In this document: piece by piece, positions 43,196 through 51,865 of the stretch
Layout: the number at the start of each line of letters is the position of its first letter
Numbering within the stretch: the stretch's first letter is position 1
Assembly (NCBI GenBank): GCA_041394945.1
Contig: JAWKHH010000006.1
Span: forward strand, 26,573 to 90,572
Direction: 5' to 3'
Source of the DNA: Bryobacteraceae bacterium
GTDB lineage: Bacteria > Acidobacteriota > Terriglobia > Bryobacterales > Bryobacteraceae
Length of the DNA stretch: 64,000 nucleotides
Notes under the pieces: generated by a model
Database searches by the model: none
Seen by the model: only the letters and a program-made list of their open reading frames with translations
What the model was told of the DNA's origin: nothing
Made by a program: the position numbers and the translations under genes

Positions 43196-44224
43196 TTGTT
43201 CCTGCTCGATTCTTCAACCGCCTCCCTGCTCGCCGGTTTCGCCGCCGCTCTCTTACTCGGCCTCTGGGTGATCACTTACAAAGCCGCCAAATGGCGCTTT
43301 GAATTCTACTACCTCGATTTCGCCGTAGGCTTCCTGTTGGTATCGGCCCTTGCCTTCGCCACCCTCGGCAGCTTCGGAGAGGGCGTAACCTCGATGGACA
43401 ACATCGCCATCGTCAAGCCGCGGCTGATTCTCATGGCCGTCGCCGCGGGCGCAGCAGCCATCCTCGCCGTGCTGCTGCAGCTTGCCTTCGCCTCGATTGC
43501 CGGAGTCGCGCTCTCCTTCCTGATTTCCTTCAGCGTCGCCCTCGCCGTCCACTACATCCAGTTTCTTGTTGTGCTCGGCCGTGGGATCCCCGTTTTTGCC
43601 ATCGGCGCCGCCGTTATCGCCCTCATCGCCGCCGGCGTCGCTCTGTCCGCCTACTCGGCCTACGCGGCCGAGCTCCGCGCCGCCGCCACGCCCGCGCCCA
43701 ACACCAAACAGGCCCCGGCCGGGCCTTCCACCGGCATCGGCATGACCCTCGGCATCGGCGGTGGTTTCGTTCTCGGCCTGCTGTTCCTCGTCATCCGCCT
43801 CGCCCGCGTCGGCGACATCGAAATGCAAGCCTACCCGATCGCGCTGTTCGGTGGCGTCGGTGCGCTCCTGGCCGCCCCTGTTTACGACCTGTTCTTCATC
43901 AACGTGCCCCTCCGCTCCCAGAACCCGGCACGCATCGGCCGCTTCTTCAAAGGCTCCGCCCGGCAGCATCTCCTCGGCCTCGCCGGTGGACTCCTGTTCG
44001 GCGCCGGCTATCTGCTCCTCCTGCTCGGTATGTACGGCGAGACCCTGGAATCCAGAATGCGCTCCGTGCAAGCTTCCTTCTTTGGCTACGGTGCGGCCAT
44101 TCCGGTGGCCCTCTACGGCATCGTCGCGCTTGGCGAACTCCGCTCCAGCCGCGGCCTCATCTTCGCCTATCTCTCCATCCTCCTGCTCGCCGCCGCTCTC
44201 GGACTCTCGCTGTTCGCCGAATAG
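43196..44224 (+). CDS. Ten-helix membrane protein, DMT/sugar-permease-like
   Basis: 342 residues from a TTG at 43196 (FLLDSSTASLLAG); upstream in-frame sequence belongs to the preceding gene in another frame and is rejected. About ten membrane segments arranged as two five-helix halves. Near the start is YKAAKWRFEFYYLDFAVGFLLVSALAFATLGS, resembling the KWRFE..Y.D...G motif of GRP/DMT-type permeases. A short Ala/Pro-rich cytoplasmic linker (PAPNTKQAPAGPSTG) separates the halves. Substrate unknown; transport of a sugar or lipid-linked precursor is possible. Confidence 0.65.
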   Translation: MFLLDSSTASLLAGFAAALLLGLWVITYKAAKWRFEFYYLDFAVGFLLVSALAFATLGSFGEGVTSMDNIAIVKPRLILMAVAAGAAAILAVLLQLAFASIAGVALSFLISFSVALAVHYIQFLVVLGRGIPVFAIGAAVIALIAAGVALSAYSAYAAELRAAATPAPNTKQAPAGPSTGIGMTLGIGGGFVLGLLFLVIRLARVGDIEMQAYPIALFGGVGALLAAPVYDLFFINVPLRSQNPARIGRFFKGSARQHLLGLAGGLLFGAGYLLLLLGMYGETLESRMRSVQASFFGYGAAIPVALYGIVALGELRSSRGLIFAYLSILLLAAALGLSLFAE

Positions 44225-44261
44225 CCAACCAAGACGCAGGAGCCCGCGCTATCCTGAGCGT

Positions 44262-45362
44262 TTGCAGATCCCCAATTGGCCGTCTTCCACCAGCCGTGAA
44301 CTCGAACTGATCTCTGAAGTCCTCCGCTCCACCGCCTGGGGCGGGTCGCATCCTTTCATCGCCCAATTCGAACGAAAGTTCGCCGACTTTCATGGCTGCC
44401 GGCATGCCGTCACCGTCGCCAACGGCTCCCTCGCCCTCGAACTGATCCTCTGGGCCGCCGGAATCGGTCCGGGCGACGAAGTGATCGTCCCGGCACACTC
44501 CTTCATCGCCTCGGCATCGGCGGTATGCCGTTATGGCGCCATACCCGTATTCGCCGACGTCGACCCCGACTCCTTCAACCTCGACCCGGCCGCCACGGGC
44601 GCTGCCGTCTCGCCGAAAACCCGCGCCATCATGCCCGTCCACTTCGGCGGCATGACCGCCGACATGGACGCGCTCGACGACATCGCCCGGCGCCACGGCC
44701 TGTTGGTGGTCGAAGACGCCGCCCAGGCACAGGGATCGGAATGGCGCGGCCGCCGGCCCGGTCAATTCGGACTCGCCGCGGCCTTCAGCTTCCAAAGTTC
44801 GAAGGTCATGACGGCCGGAGAAGGCGGTCTCGTGCTCACGAACGACGACGCCTTTGCCGCCCGCGCCCGCTCGCTCGCCAATCACGGCCGGCGCGAAGGA
44901 CACGGCTGGTTCGACCATTTCGACGCGGCCTCGAACTTTCGACTTTCCGGCATCCAGGCGGCGGTACTGCTCGCCCAACTCGAGCGGCTGCCCGATCAGA
45001 TAGCCCAACGGACGCGCGCCGCCGGGCGACTTCGCCAGGCAACGGCCGCTGTCGAGGGCTTGCGCTGGCAGGATGTTCCCGCCGCGGCCACCGCGCATAA
45101 CTACTACCTGTTGCTCGGCCGCCATCCGCGCCGCGATGACCTACGGACCTGGCTCGACTCCAAGGGCATTCCCTCGACGCCCTACTATCCCCGGCCGCTC
45201 TACGCAAACCCCGCCTTCGAGACCACGCCACACCGGGTGACTCCCTGCCCCAACGCCGAACAGTTGGTTCGCGATGCCTTCTGGCTGCCGCTGCGCCTGC
45301 TGATGGCCGACGACTCCACGCTTGATGAAGTGGCTGCGGCTTTCCGCGATTTCCGGGCCTAG
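44262..45362 (+). CDS. DegT/DnrJ/EryC1/StrS sugar aminotransferase
   Basis: 366 residues from a TTG at 44262 with only a weak ribosome-binding site. PLP-dependent aspartate-aminotransferase fold type I: VANGSLALELILWAAGIGPGDEVIVPAHSFIASASAV, VVEDAAQAQGSEWRGR, and FSFQSSKVMTAGEGG with the PLP lysine in the standard position. It transfers an amino group to a keto-sugar nucleotide, so the glycan probably contains an amino sugar. Its stop overlaps the convergent SGNH gene by 4 bp. Confidence 0.9.
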   Translation: MQIPNWPSSTSRELELISEVLRSTAWGGSHPFIAQFERKFADFHGCRHAVTVANGSLALELILWAAGIGPGDEVIVPAHSFIASASAVCRYGAIPVFADVDPDSFNLDPAATGAAVSPKTRAIMPVHFGGMTADMDALDDIARRHGLLVVEDAAQAQGSEWRGRRPGQFGLAAAFSFQSSKVMTAGEGGLVLTNDDAFAARARSLANHGRREGHGWFDHFDAASNFRLSGIQAAVLLAQLERLPDQIAQRTRAAGRLRQATAAVEGLRWQDVPAAATAHNYYLLLGRHPRRDDLRTWLDSKGIPSTPYYPRPLYANPAFETTPHRVTPCPNAEQLVRDAFWLPLRLLMADDSTLDEVAAAFRDFRA

Positions 45363-46030
45363 AACTTCACCGCCGCCAGCGCTCGATAGCCGGCCCCGTT
45401 CGGCGCCAGGCCGTCGGCGGTAAGTTCGGCCTTGAAGGCGCGGCCCTGAACCAGCGGCGTGTACCAATCGAGATAGGTCAGCTTCTCCTGGGCGGCGTAG
45501 TCCTTGAGCCATTCGTTGACGCCGAGGATCTTCCCCACCGGAAGGCGGGAGGTCCAGGCCTTTCCCTTGCAGTCACAGACGGGAGTGAGTGAGGTGAGGA
45601 TGACGCGGATTCCATTTGCGCGGGCGATATCGACCATCGACATGATGTTATCGGCGATGGTGCCGGTGGTGGCCGGACCGCCATAGCCGGCCAAATCGTT
45701 CATGCCGCCGTGAATCACCACTGCCTTCGGCTTGAGCGCGACGACATCCTGACGGAACCGGACGAGCATCTGGCCCGTGGTCTGGTGCTCGATTCCGCGG
45801 TTGAGATACGGCGTGCCTTCGAACAAAGGCGCGGGCCAGCCCTCGACGACGTCGTCGCCAAAGAAGACGACGCGGTTGGGATCGGGCTTGAGCTCAGCGT
45901 TCTCGCTGCCGTAGTAAACGAGGCCGCCCCAGTCGTTGAGCAGGCGGCGCTGCGCGAATACCTGGTCTTCGAGATCGGATTGGCCGAACGCGATCGCGGC
46001 GAGGAAGGCAGCGATGAATCCGCGGCGCAC
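45359..46030 (-). CDS. SGNH/GDSL-fold protein lacking catalytic Ser and His
   Basis: 223 residues from a GTG that directly follows the stop of the upstream gene. Signal peptide FIAAFLAAIAFG. The fold blocks are recognisable: VVFFGDDVVEGW (block I), LNRGIEHQTTGQML (block II Gly), VVIHGGMNDL (block III Asn) and ADGLAPNGAGY (block V). In block I the nucleophile Ser of GDS is Asp60 (GDD), and in block V the His of DxxH is Ala209 (DGLA). The secreted protein is therefore probably not an active esterase, perhaps a binding protein. Likely co-transcribed with the beta-propeller gene. Confidence 0.8.
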   Translation of the reverse strand: MRRGFIAAFLAAIAFGQSDLEDQVFAQRRLLNDWGGLVYYGSENAELKPDPNRVVFFGDDVVEGWPAPLFEGTPYLNRGIEHQTTGQMLVRFRQDVVALKPKAVVIHGGMNDLAGYGGPATTGTIADNIMSMVDIARANGIRVILTSLTPVCDCKGKAWTSRLPVGKILGVNEWLKDYAAQEKLTYLDWYTPLVQGRAFKAELTADGLAPNGAGYRALAAVKF

Positions 46031-47590
46031 TTACTTGATGCCGTAGCAGTAGAGCATGCCGTCGTACGTGTTGATATACACCCGTCCGTTGGCCATCGCC
46101 AGGCCGCTCCAGTGGTTCCAGGTGGCGATTTCCTTGCCGGAATTCCAGAGTTCCTTCCCGGTCCGGGCGTCGAGGGCGTAGAGCACCGCGTGGGTCGACT
46201 TCGGGATACGGCGCTCCATGCGGAAATCGAGGCCGACATCGGGGAAGGCCTGGGCCGTGTTCTCGCCGCTCCCGTAGGCGAAAATCACTCCGTTGGCGAC
46301 GACGGGCGGTTCGGCCTGATCCATGTCGCGCGAGATCCAGGCTGGTTCGAGCCAAAGGCCCTTTCCATTGGGATTTTCCTTTACTTTGAACGCGGCGATC
46401 GCGCCCTTCTTCACCAATCCGTGTTCGACCGGCGCCTTGAACTTTGGATGCTTCGGGCCCCAGAACGGCGTCAGCACCCACCGCGTGCCGTCCGCCTCTT
46501 CCCACGACGCCAGCGACCCCCAGATGCCGGCTTCGGCGAAGTCGACGATCTCGTTGCAGATGAGCGGCGTGCGGTACATCGGCGTCCGGTGGTCGTCGCC
46601 GCCGATCGACTCTACGTCCATAAAGTAAATCCGGCACTCCTTACTGGCATCGACCATATATTCCTTACCCTTGAAGTCAAAGATAGCCGGAGTTACCTGC
46701 ATGTCGAGATCACGCTTATAGAGCCATTCGGCGTTGGACGGACCATAGTAATCCACTAACTCGAGAGCCTTGGTGTCGGGGTCCTGTTTGACGCCAATGA
46801 GGCCGTTGCCGTAGACACCGTTTTCCGGATCCCAACGGCCGTCGCCGGTGCCGGTGAACTCGATGCCGTCCTTGCTCATGGCCGGACCGGAACGGCCCCA
46901 CATGCCGCCGCCGGCGGGTCCCCAACTGCCCACCTTGTCGGTGGCGAGGTCGTAGGCGTAGGCCATATTCGGATTGCCGCCGCAGCCCTGGCCGGAGTGC
47001 GTGTAGACGACGTTCTTGTAGAGGTTCAGCGCGTAGGGCTTGCCGTTGGCGGGCATGAATTTCGCCGGGGGGGCGACGTCTTCGCCGTCGGCGGCGTTCA
47101 AACGGTGGAACATGCCGTCCCAGGAGGCGGCATAGACGATGTACTTGCCGGGGCCGTCGCCGGGACCGATGGTGACGTTGGCGGTCATGCCGCCGGGGCA
47201 CAGGACGGAGGGGCCGCGGCCGGTGGGCGGGTCGGAGTAGGAGGACTCGAAGTGCTTGTGCCAGACGAGTTTACCAGTTGCCGAGTCGATCGCGTAGACA
47301 TTGTCGGACACGCCGGCCTGAATGACGAGCTGTTTCGGTCCGGAGGCGGTTTGGACGCTGCCGATGACCAGCGGCGGAAGCAGCGAATGCATCTGGCGGG
47401 GCTTGTTGTCGAGCTTGATCTTCCAGATCTGGCGGATATCCTTGGCGTTGGAGGTGTTGATGAGGGACTCCTCCTTCTGCCAATTGTTGCGGTGGGGGTC
47501 GCCTCCGTCGGTGAGCCAGTCGGCGGCGTGGAGGCCGACGGCGGCGAGGGCGAACACGGCCAGGGTGAGGAGACGGGGTTTGGTGGTCAA
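46031..47590 (-). CDS. Secreted PQQ-type beta-propeller protein
   Basis: 519 residues from a TTG at 47590, chosen because a signal peptide (LTLAVFALAAVGLHAADW) follows directly; the longer upstream reading has no such feature. Repeated propeller blades show AIDSATGKLVWHK, YAASWDGMFHRLNAADG, and YALDARTGKELWNSG with the Trp-docking pattern. It is in the PQQ-binding-like beta-propeller group, but no dehydrogenase active site was identified, so it may be a structural or scaffolding protein. Divergent from a related gene at 47802. Confidence 0.83.
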   Translation of the reverse strand: MTTKPRLLTLAVFALAAVGLHAADWLTDGGDPHRNNWQKEESLINTSNAKDIRQIWKIKLDNKPRQMHSLLPPLVIGSVQTASGPKQLVIQAGVSDNVYAIDSATGKLVWHKHFESSYSDPPTGRGPSVLCPGGMTANVTIGPGDGPGKYIVYAASWDGMFHRLNAADGEDVAPPAKFMPANGKPYALNLYKNVVYTHSGQGCGGNPNMAYAYDLATDKVGSWGPAGGGMWGRSGPAMSKDGIEFTGTGDGRWDPENGVYGNGLIGVKQDPDTKALELVDYYGPSNAEWLYKRDLDMQVTPAIFDFKGKEYMVDASKECRIYFMDVESIGGDDHRTPMYRTPLICNEIVDFAEAGIWGSLASWEEADGTRWVLTPFWGPKHPKFKAPVEHGLVKKGAIAAFKVKENPNGKGLWLEPAWISRDMDQAEPPVVANGVIFAYGSGENTAQAFPDVGLDFRMERRIPKSTHAVLYALDARTGKELWNSGKEIATWNHWSGLAMANGRVYINTYDGMLYCYGIK

Positions 47591-47801
47591 GGTGATACGG
47601 AGCCTCGAAGCAGTTACTATACAACAAATCCCGCTTTCGTTCGTTTTTGCGTTTCGAAGCCAGGCTTCCAGAGGGCTCAAGCGTTTAGAATGAATGGGTT
47701 GCGCCTGGCTGCGTTTGGTTCGTTCCCTTGTTTTCGCAGCCCGCCGGCGCGTGGTATATGATCTAGTATTCGGCCGCATGGCTGAATGGGAGTCTCTCAC
47801 A
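47591..47801. promoter_or_regulatory. Divergent control region between two beta-propeller genes
   Basis: 211 bp between divergent starts, noticeably more A+T-rich than its surroundings. GGGAG lies nine bases before the plus-strand ATG. Promoters for both genes should be here, but no clear -35/-10 pair could be picked by eye. Confidence 0.4.
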
Positions 47802-49325
47802 ATGAAACGTTTCCTTTGTGCTGTTTTGACGTCCACGCTGACGTTCTCCTTGCCGATTTTCGCCCAGCGGACGGGCAACGACTGGATGACGGACGGTTTC
47901 GACGCGCAGCGCAGCTACTGGGTGCGCAGGGACGCAAAAATCGACGCGCAGTCGATGGGGAAGCCGGGATTCGATCTGGTCTGGAAGATCCCGATGAAGA
48001 ACCAGGCCCGGGGTTTGAACAACATCACCGCTCCGATGCTGCTCGATTTCTACATCGGGTATCGGGGTTTTCGGACGCTCGGCTTTTTCGGCGGCTCGTC
48101 GGGGAACGTAATCGCGGTGGATACCGACATCGCGCGGCTGGAATGGGATCGTTCCTTCGCCGCCGGCAGCGCGAAGGCGACGGCCCTGTGTCCGGGCGGG
48201 ATGACCTCGGCGGTGACCCGGCCGACTTCCAGCGGATATCCGGCGGCGGCGGCGCCCCGTGGAGTGGGCCGCGGATCGGCCGCGCAAAGCGGCGTTGGCG
48301 AGCCGCTCGAAGGCGCGGTGACCTTGAAGAATCGCCGGGCGCCGCGACCCGCCCCGCCAGCTCCGCCCACCCGCGCCGCGCGCCGGACGGCAACGGCCGG
48401 CAACCCATTCGCGCGCTCGCCGCTGCTCATCCTCGCGCTCGCCTGGGACGGCCTGCTGCACTCGATGTACGTGTCCAACGGGGAGGAACCGAAGCCGGCA
48501 GTGAAGTTTTTGCCTCCCAATGCCCATGCAATTGGGTTGGTTTCCTTCGATAATGCCGTGTATGCGGCCACTGTGAACGGCTGCGGCGGGGTTCCGGATG
48601 GGATTTGGGGACTGGATACGGAGTCCGGGAAGGTGACGAACTGGAAGGCGTCGGCGGGAGTGGCGGGGTCGACGGGGTTCGCGGCGGATCCGGATGGGAA
48701 CCTGTACGTGGCGTCGGGCAAACAGCTTGTCGTGCTGGCTCCGGGGACATTGAGCCAGAAATCGACGGCTTCGGCGGGGGCGGCATTCTCTTCGTCGCCG
48801 CTGCTGTTCGATTTCAAGGACAACGATATGGTGGCGGCGACGACGGCCGACGGCAAGCTCCGTGTGTTTGACTCGGGGCTGAAGGAGGTGGCGGCGGCCG
48901 ATGCCGGCGTCGGCGGGTACGAGGTGGGGGCGTTGACGTCGTGGCAGGAAGAGGATGGGACGCGGTGGCTCCTGGTCCCCGGGTCGAAGGGGGTGACGGC
49001 GTGGAAGTTCGCGGGGACAGGGCTCGAGAAGGGGTGGGAGTCCCGGGAGATGGTTTCGGCGCTGACGCCGGCGGTGGTGTCGGGCGCGGTGTTCGTGATC
49101 TCGAGCGGCGAGAAGCGGGACGGGGAGTTGGAGGCGCGGGTGAAGGGGTCGCGGCCGGCGGTTTTGTACGCGCTGGATGGGGCGACGGGGAAAGAGTTGT
49201 GGTCGAGCGGCACGGCGATGACCTCCTTTGTGCATTCCGGCGGGCTGTCGATCGGCGGGACGCGGGTGTACGTGAGCACTTTCGACGGAACTCAGTACGC
49301 GTTCGGGTTCCCGATCGAGCATTGA
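47802..49325 (+). CDS. Secreted PQQ-type beta-propeller protein, paralogue of the divergent gene
   Basis: 507 residues; ATG at 47802 with GGGAG nine bases upstream. Signal peptide RFLCAVLTSTLTFSLPIFAQ. Shares blocks with the divergent protein (NDWMTDGFDAQRSYW versus ADWLTDGGDPHRNNW; CPGGMTSAV versus CPGGMTANV; YALDGATGKELWSSG). Between residues about 140 and 220 it carries an extra stretch rich in Pro, Ala and Arg (RRAPRPAPPAPPTRAARR) that the sibling lacks and that is followed directly by a normal blade. Function unknown; probably periplasmic or surface-exposed. Confidence 0.82.
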   Translation: MKRFLCAVLTSTLTFSLPIFAQRTGNDWMTDGFDAQRSYWVRRDAKIDAQSMGKPGFDLVWKIPMKNQARGLNNITAPMLLDFYIGYRGFRTLGFFGGSSGNVIAVDTDIARLEWDRSFAAGSAKATALCPGGMTSAVTRPTSSGYPAAAAPRGVGRGSAAQSGVGEPLEGAVTLKNRRAPRPAPPAPPTRAARRTATAGNPFARSPLLILALAWDGLLHSMYVSNGEEPKPAVKFLPPNAHAIGLVSFDNAVYAATVNGCGGVPDGIWGLDTESGKVTNWKASAGVAGSTGFAADPDGNLYVASGKQLVVLAPGTLSQKSTASAGAAFSSSPLLFDFKDNDMVAATTADGKLRVFDSGLKEVAAADAGVGGYEVGALTSWQEEDGTRWLLVPGSKGVTAWKFAGTGLEKGWESREMVSALTPAVVSGAVFVISSGEKRDGELEARVKGSRPAVLYALDGATGKELWSSGTAMTSFVHSGGLSIGGTRVYVSTFDGTQYAFGFPIEH

Positions 49326-49340
49326 CGCTTTGGGGCGTCA
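49323..49340 (+). terminator. Small hairpin at the stop of the beta-propeller gene
   Basis: TGACGC at 49323-49328 pairs with GCGTCA at 49335-49340 and includes the stop codon. No T-tract follows, so this is a weak terminator candidate. The 220 bp beyond it, up to the decayed antitoxin, show nothing recognisable. Confidence 0.3.
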
Positions 49341-49560
49341 GGTGGGTCAGGGTAGCGGCGGGGTTGGGTTCGGGCGCGAATCCGGTGTGCGCCGGGGGTG
49401 CGGTATTTCGTTGTGGGCGTTCGGGTTAGGGGTTTTTAGGGCGGGTCGTGGTGAGGGGGAATTGCGGTTTGCCTTGCGTCTGGGCCTGGTGTGGGAGTCG
49501 GCTCCCCGGTAGACGGTAGACCTCTTGGGTCCCTCCCTCCGTATGACTCGCCGCCCGCCG

Positions 49561-49799
49561 AGCTGTTGATCAATCCAAGTCCAGAGGTTGAGCACGAGAC
49601 TGTTTTCAGCAACGCTAGCGAGGTGGTGCGCGAAGTCTCCGGCTTCTGGAGCACCGGGAAAGGAAGACCAAGCCAAATCGAATGGCTCCGCACGGCCGCC
49701 AAGGAAGGCTACGATGACATCCAGCGCGGCAATTCTGTGAGCTTGCGTCCGGACCAGGAAGTGACGGATAAGCTCGGCGCAGAAAAGACGCGTGGCTAA
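49561..49799 (+). pseudogene. Decayed ParD-like antitoxin
   Basis: The frame ending at 49799 contains FSNASEVVRE and then IEWLRTAAKEGYDDIQRGNSVSLRPDQEV, which match the middle and C-terminus of ParD/CopG antitoxins. Between them the open frame reads nonsense (VSGFWSTGKGRPSQ), while a neighbouring frame reads LRLLEHRERKTK, the expected ParD helix. Two compensating indels therefore disrupt the gene, and the N-terminal strand is also eroded. It directly precedes the decayed toxin, overlapping by 8 bp. Confidence 0.72.
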
Positions 49800-50163
49800 C
49801 TAAGCCTCCCAAGCGACCCGAAGTCGTTCTTGCCGCGTCGGAGAGACGGGACCTCTCTGTTTGTCATGGAGTGGACGGTTCAGGAATTTGGGGTGCGCGC
49901 CGCCCGTCGCTACGATGCCTTGATCAAACAGCCACTGAAGGATATCGCTGCCGACCCCGAGCGGCCCGGATCGAAAAAACGGCCTGAGATCATGATCGAG
50001 GGGGGCACGGACTTACCATCTTTCGTTTAGCCGGACTCGCGTGACCGGTACCCGGGTGAAGCGGCCACGCCACGTTCTGCTCTATCGCCTCCGGTCCGAG
50101 GGCGTCATCGAGGGTGTTCCGCATCCTTCACGACAGCCGGGACTTGGCTTGCACGTGCCCTAG
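49792..50163 (+). pseudogene. Decayed ParE-like toxin with several frameshifts
   Basis: Reading across three frames recovers one ParE/RelE-type protein: KPPKRPEVVLAAS, then WTVQEFGVRAARRYDALI and ADPERPGS, then RTYHLSFSRTRVTG and RHVLLYRLRSEGVIE, then VFRILHDSRDLA. Frame changes occur near 49857, at a GGGGGG run near 49998, and at GGG near 50111; the original stop is probably TAG at 50161. The spread of indels means no intact toxin can be made. Confidence 0.75.
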
Positions 50164-50228
50164 AGCTACCGCAAACGTGGAGTGAGATTCCGGGGCGAAG
50201 GGGCCTTCCCACCGGGCTCCGCATGGTA

Positions 50229-50291
50229 GCCGATAACAGACTTTATCGGCTAATAGAATTGTCGCTTGGCATGGTTAGCAATCTTTGCCAA
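50229..50291. promoter_or_regulatory. Candidate operator region for the intact ParDE pair
   Basis: Two inverted repeats lie 50-110 bp upstream of parD: GCCGATAA-N6-TTATCGGC (50229-50250, perfect 8-bp arms) and TTGGCA-N14-TGCCAA (50266-50291). ParD-type antitoxins autoregulate through such palindromes. Exact promoter boxes are not clear. Confidence 0.45.
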
Positions 50292-50339
50292 TAAATGCTA
50301 CAGTCAGGGCAGGGCCTCACCAACCGGCAAGGAGATCGC

Positions 50340-50597
50340 ATGCCAACACGCAACGTGAATCTGACCGACGAACTTGACAGCTTCGTTTTGGCGAAGGTGG
50401 AAAGCGGACGCTACGAGAACGCGAGCGAGGTTGTCCGCGCCGCGCTCCGGAGTCTGGAGCGCGACGAACGAGAGTATGAAGTGAAGCTGGCCGCGCTGAG
50501 AGCCGCGATCGATGAGGGCGATGCCAGCGGTGTGGCGGATGGAAATCCGTTCGAGCGTGTTCGCGCGGCAATCAAGCGCCCTCGCAAGACGCGGTAG
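50340..50597 (+). CDS. parD: ParD-family type II antitoxin
   Basis: 85 residues; ATG with AAGGAG five bases upstream. The N-terminal ribbon-helix-helix (NVNLTDELDSFVLAKVESGRYENASEVVRAALRSLE) binds DNA and represses the operon. The Arg/Lys-rich C-terminus (VKLAALRAAIDEGDASG...) wraps and neutralises the toxin. It ends 3 bp before the toxin start. It is intact, in contrast to the decayed pair immediately upstream. Confidence 0.92.
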   Translation: MPTRNVNLTDELDSFVLAKVESGRYENASEVVRAALRSLERDEREYEVKLAALRAAIDEGDASGVADGNPFERVRAAIKRPRKTR

Positions 50598-50600
50598 CCG

Positions 50601-50918
50601 GTGGCGACCGTTCGTTATTCCGTCCGCGCCGAAAGCGATCTGACGGCGATTGCCGATTACACACTTGAGCGTTGGGGCGAGGATCAGGTGGGTCGTTACT
50701 TGGATGGCCTCGAAGCGTGCTGCTCGAAACTGGCGGTGTCACCGGCCCTTGGACGGGCGTGTGATGAGGTCCGGCCCGGGCTTCGGCGAATGGAGCACGG
50801 AAAGCACGTGATCTTCTATCGCGAATCCGCCGTGGGTATTCTGGTCTTACGCATCCTGCATCAACGCATGTTGCCGTGGAGGCAGCCTATTGAAGACGAC
50901 GAAGCGCGCCGCACCTGA
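50601..50918 (+). CDS. parE: ParE/RelE-family type II toxin
   Basis: 105 residues from a GTG. The fold blocks are RYSVRAESDLTAIADYTLERWG at the N-terminus, LAVSPALGRACDEVRPGLRRMEHGKHVIFYRES in the middle, and ILVLRILHQRMLPWR near the end, all typical of ParE. ParE toxins usually poison DNA gyrase. Paired with the ParD gene 3 bp upstream; the pair looks functional. Confidence 0.92.
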   Translation: MATVRYSVRAESDLTAIADYTLERWGEDQVGRYLDGLEACCSKLAVSPALGRACDEVRPGLRRMEHGKHVIFYRESAVGILVLRILHQRMLPWRQPIEDDEARRT

Positions 50919-50930
50919 GACCACGGACCA

Positions 50931-50949
50931 AAAGGGTTCCCTTTCTCCC
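50931..50949. repeat. Palindromic short repeat, copy 1
   Basis: AAAGGGTTCCCTTTCTCCC is nearly identical (18 of 19) to 52361-52379. The core AAAGGG..CCCTTT is self-complementary. The two copies bracket the VWA remnant and the DUF3303 gene. Confidence 0.5.
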
Positions 50950-50965
50950 ACTGCGGGAAGAAGCT

Positions 50966-51616
50966 CTACACTTCGCGACTAGTCGTTCTTTTCCAGCGAC
51001 GAGACGCTACTCGCCGGCCCGAATGGCCAATACTCAGTTCCTGCGCAACGGCCGCCAAGTCGGCCTTGCGGGTGACAGTCGCGAATCGACCGCGAGCGTC
51101 ATCAGCCAGCCGCTTCAGCAACATCAACTCGGGTGCACCTGGCTCATAACCAGTGGGGGCAACTCTGTAGACACGAACACGGGTTTGCGCGAGGGATTCG
51201 CGGATCTCAGCCTCCGTGTAGCGGCTGCTGTCGCCGCCGTCAGAAATCACGAACAATACCTTTCTGGCATTGCGGCCGGTTCTGACGATTTGAGAACCCA
51301 TGTAAACAGCATCCAGAAGGGCAGAGCGTCCCCTGGCCGTAACGAACTCGACCCGCGATTCGAGGCCGCTTGCGTCCGCAAAGCCGCTGAGAATTACCGG
51401 TCTGTCCGATGCCTGAATCAGTGCGAACTCATCTGCAGGACCAGCCGACTTCGCTAGTTCGGCCACCAGTCCCCGCACCAACTTCATGTTGGGACCCATA
51501 CTGCCGCTGGTGTCGACCACGATGCCCACTGAAACCGGCTGTGCCTTCTCCGGAATCTAAGCCAGCGATGTCGTTGCTGACAGGGCCATCACTGAAGCGA
51601 CGAACAGGTGACGCAT
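50966..51616 (-). pseudogene. Secreted VWA-domain protein interrupted by an amber codon
   Basis: An ATG at 51616 with GGGAGG upstream opens MRHLFVASVMALSATTSLA, a good signal peptide, then hits TAG at 51557-51559. The same frame continues IPEKAQPVSVGIVVDTSGSMGPNM, a von Willebrand A domain with the MIDAS motif DTSGS, on through LFVISDGGDSSRY to the end at 50966. Acidobacterial VWA proteins usually have a longer region between signal and VWA domain, so an internal deletion is also likely. A restart at the GTG at 51529 would give a 187-residue protein without an export signal. Confidence 0.75.
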
Positions 51617-51683
51617 TGGAACCTCCCGATGGTATTGCGGACGCCTGAGATTATGCCACATTGAAGTCTAGCAACGCACGAGT

Positions 51684-51815
51684 TTACGGGCAGTTGCGGG
51701 GCGGCAGAATGTGCAACTCCAGCCTGACGGCGTGCTCGTACCAGGATTGGTACCGGCGCCACAAAGGGACCAGCTCGGGTTCAGGCGCCGCCTTCAGACG
51801 AGAACCGCGCCTCAT
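51684..51815 (-). other. Possible 43-residue ORF
   Basis: ATG at 51815 to TAA at 51684 reads MRRGSRLKAAPEPELVPLW and then RRYQSWYEHAVRLELHI. The composition is protein-like, but there is no ribosome-binding site and no family match. It may be a gene fragment in this decayed zone. Nothing else is seen between 51617 and 51865. Confidence 0.25.
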
Positions 51816-51865
51816 CGTGAACTGACCCCGGGCTCGCTGCGATGGCAACGGCTACAGACCGGGCG

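Noticed and set aside
49330..49512. Small plus ORF after the beta-propeller gene
   Set aside because: Gly/Arg-rich with no ribosome-binding site or motif.
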